Part shown: piece after piece, positions 7,012 through 7,541 of the stretch
Layout of the letters: each line of letters starts with the position of its first letter
Numbering within the stretch: position 1 is the stretch's first letter
Source of the DNA: Clostridia bacterium
Lineage (GTDB): Bacteria > Bacillota > Clostridia > Oscillospirales > Acutalibacteraceae
DNA length: 7,541 nt
Assembly (NCBI GenBank): GCA_900754145.1
Contig: CAAEBW010000110.1
Location: 1-7,541, forward strand
Direction: 5' to 3'
Program-made: the position numbers and the translations under genes
Notes under the pieces: generated by a model
The model's input: only the letters and a program-made list of their open reading frames with translations
The model's database searches: none
What the model was told of the DNA's origin: nothing

Positions 7012-7413
7012 ATGTTTGAAAATGCAAAATGTATGGCAATCGCCTTTGCCGAGCGCGGCTTTGAGGTGGATTACTGCGAAAAGGAATATCTTTCTGACGA
7101 AGAGAGAGAAGCAATGTATGAAAAAAATGATGTAATTATATATGCGTTGCTTTCAAGACCTTTCAGGCCTATGGGCTCTTTAGATTATACAGCAAGCCGC
7201 GCGGCTAAGATTGCGGGAGCGTTTTTACCGAAGAACGCGGTGGATAAAACTATTGTTGTAAGTCTCGGCTCGCCCTATTTCGGAAGTCAGTATTTTGAAC
7301 ATGCTAAGACATATGTAAACGGATATTCGATGTTGGGCTGTGCCGCAGAGGCTTTTGTGCGCGCCGCTTGCGGGGAAGTTCCGTTTGAGGGAAAATCACC
7401 TGTAAAATTATAA
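7012..7413 (+). pseudogene. C-terminal domain remnant of a GH3 glycosidase
   Basis: The 133 codons match the end of the C-terminal (alpha/beta)6 sandwich domain of GH3 enzymes of the beta-N-acetylhexosaminidase/beta-glucosidase type. NAKCMAIAFAERGFEVDYCE is the first strand-helix unit. NDVIIYALLSRPFRPMG is the central strand, DKTIVVSLGSPYFGSQYF the next, and YVNGYSMLGCAAEAFVRAACGEVPFEGKSPVKL is the characteristic end. Full-length relatives have roughly 500 residues or more, with an N-terminal (beta/alpha)8 barrel that holds the nucleophile Asp. All of that is missing, and only 43 bases separate this gene from the alpha-galactosidase, so the N-terminal region was deleted rather than shifted out of frame. 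The frame is open from an ATG with a ribosome site, so a stand-alone domain might be made, but it would lack the active site. Alternatives are a small non-catalytic sugar-binding protein or an assembly gap. The family call is firm; the functional state is less so. Confidence 0.75.
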
Positions 7414-7515
7414 TCGGATAGCCCCGAGCAAAAGGCAAAATGAAAAACGAATAGTTGAAAGTTGTATAGTAAAAAAGGACTGTTCAAAGAGTGAAAATGT
7501 TGGTAAAATATTTTC

Positions 7516-7520
7516 AGGAG
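7516..7520 (+). promoter_or_regulatory. Ribosome binding site of the next gene
   Basis: AGGAG lies 10 bases before ATG 7531. It rules against the in-frame GTG at 7522, which is only one base from the site. Confidence 0.65.
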
Positions 7521-7530
7521 AGTGAACAAA

Positions 7531-7541
7531 ATGAAAAAGAA
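7531..7541 (+). CDS. Start of a downstream gene, truncated by the window end
   Basis: Only ATG plus two Lys codons and two further bases are visible (MKK...). A good AGGAG site precedes it after a 117-base gap that shows no terminator. A lysine-rich N-terminus is common in exported proteins such as sugar-binding lipoproteins of ABC transporters, which would suit the neighbourhood, but three residues cannot establish that. Confidence 0.55.

Noticed and set aside
7414..7530. Terminator or promoter in the last gap (TTGAAA at 7455, TATAGT at 7465, TAAAAT at 7504)
   Set aside because: The hexamers do not have workable spacing, the last would put the start point in the ribosome site, and no GC-rich stem with a T-tract is present.
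7522..7530. GTG 7522 as the start of the last gene
   Set aside because: It is only one base from the AGGAG site; ATG 7531, in the same frame, is correctly spaced.
1..7541. CRISPR array, tRNA/rRNA gene, insertion sequence or transposase
   Set aside because: No regularly spaced direct repeats, no cloverleaf or rRNA-like sequence, and no transposase motifs were seen on either strand.

Overview
The window is a cluster of carbohydrate-active genes, all on the + strand. It probably comes from an anaerobic gut or rumen Clostridia (Oscillospiraceae/Lachnospiraceae-like) genome. That placement is an inference from three things: AGGAG-type ribosome binding sites, moderate GC, and protein sequences resembling Clostridia members of these glycosidase families. 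No phylogenetic marker is present.

Layout. Positions 1-416 hold no convincing gene but contain several perfect short inverted repeats and a possible promoter. From 417 to 7413 there are six tightly spaced, co-directional genes: (1) a GH36-like clan GH-D glycosidase, 417-2015; (2) a GH78 alpha-L-rhamnosidase, 2027-3076; (3) a GH130-type mannoside phosphorylase/hydrolase, 3098-4038; (4) an SGNH/GDSL hydrolase, 4067-4744; (5) a GH36 alpha-galactosidase, 4797-6968; (6) the C-terminal domain of a GH3 glycosidase, 7012-7413. A new gene begins at 7531 and runs out of the window. Gaps between genes are 11 to 52 bases up to the GH3 remnant and no terminator is visible, so the array looks like one operon for taking apart plant side chains (rhamnose, galactose, manno-oligosaccharides, probably esters).

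The main observation is that four of the six genes are broken, each differently. Gene 1 has an in-frame TAG exactly one codon before its acid/base aspartate, plus an apparent internal deletion. Gene 2 has two compensating frameshifts and has lost its catalytic barrel. Gene 3 has one frameshift near its N-terminus. Gene 6 has lost its whole N-terminal catalytic domain. Genes 4 and 5 read as complete. Ribosome binding sites in front of genes 2, 3 and 6 are still good, so the decay looks recent or ongoing. Single-base indels alone could be sequencing error, but missing domains in three genes argue for real erosion or for assembly collapse. I see no novel defence, mobile or CRISPR-like system; the interesting signal is piecemeal decay of a polysaccharide-utilisation operon with two intact enzymes left inside it.
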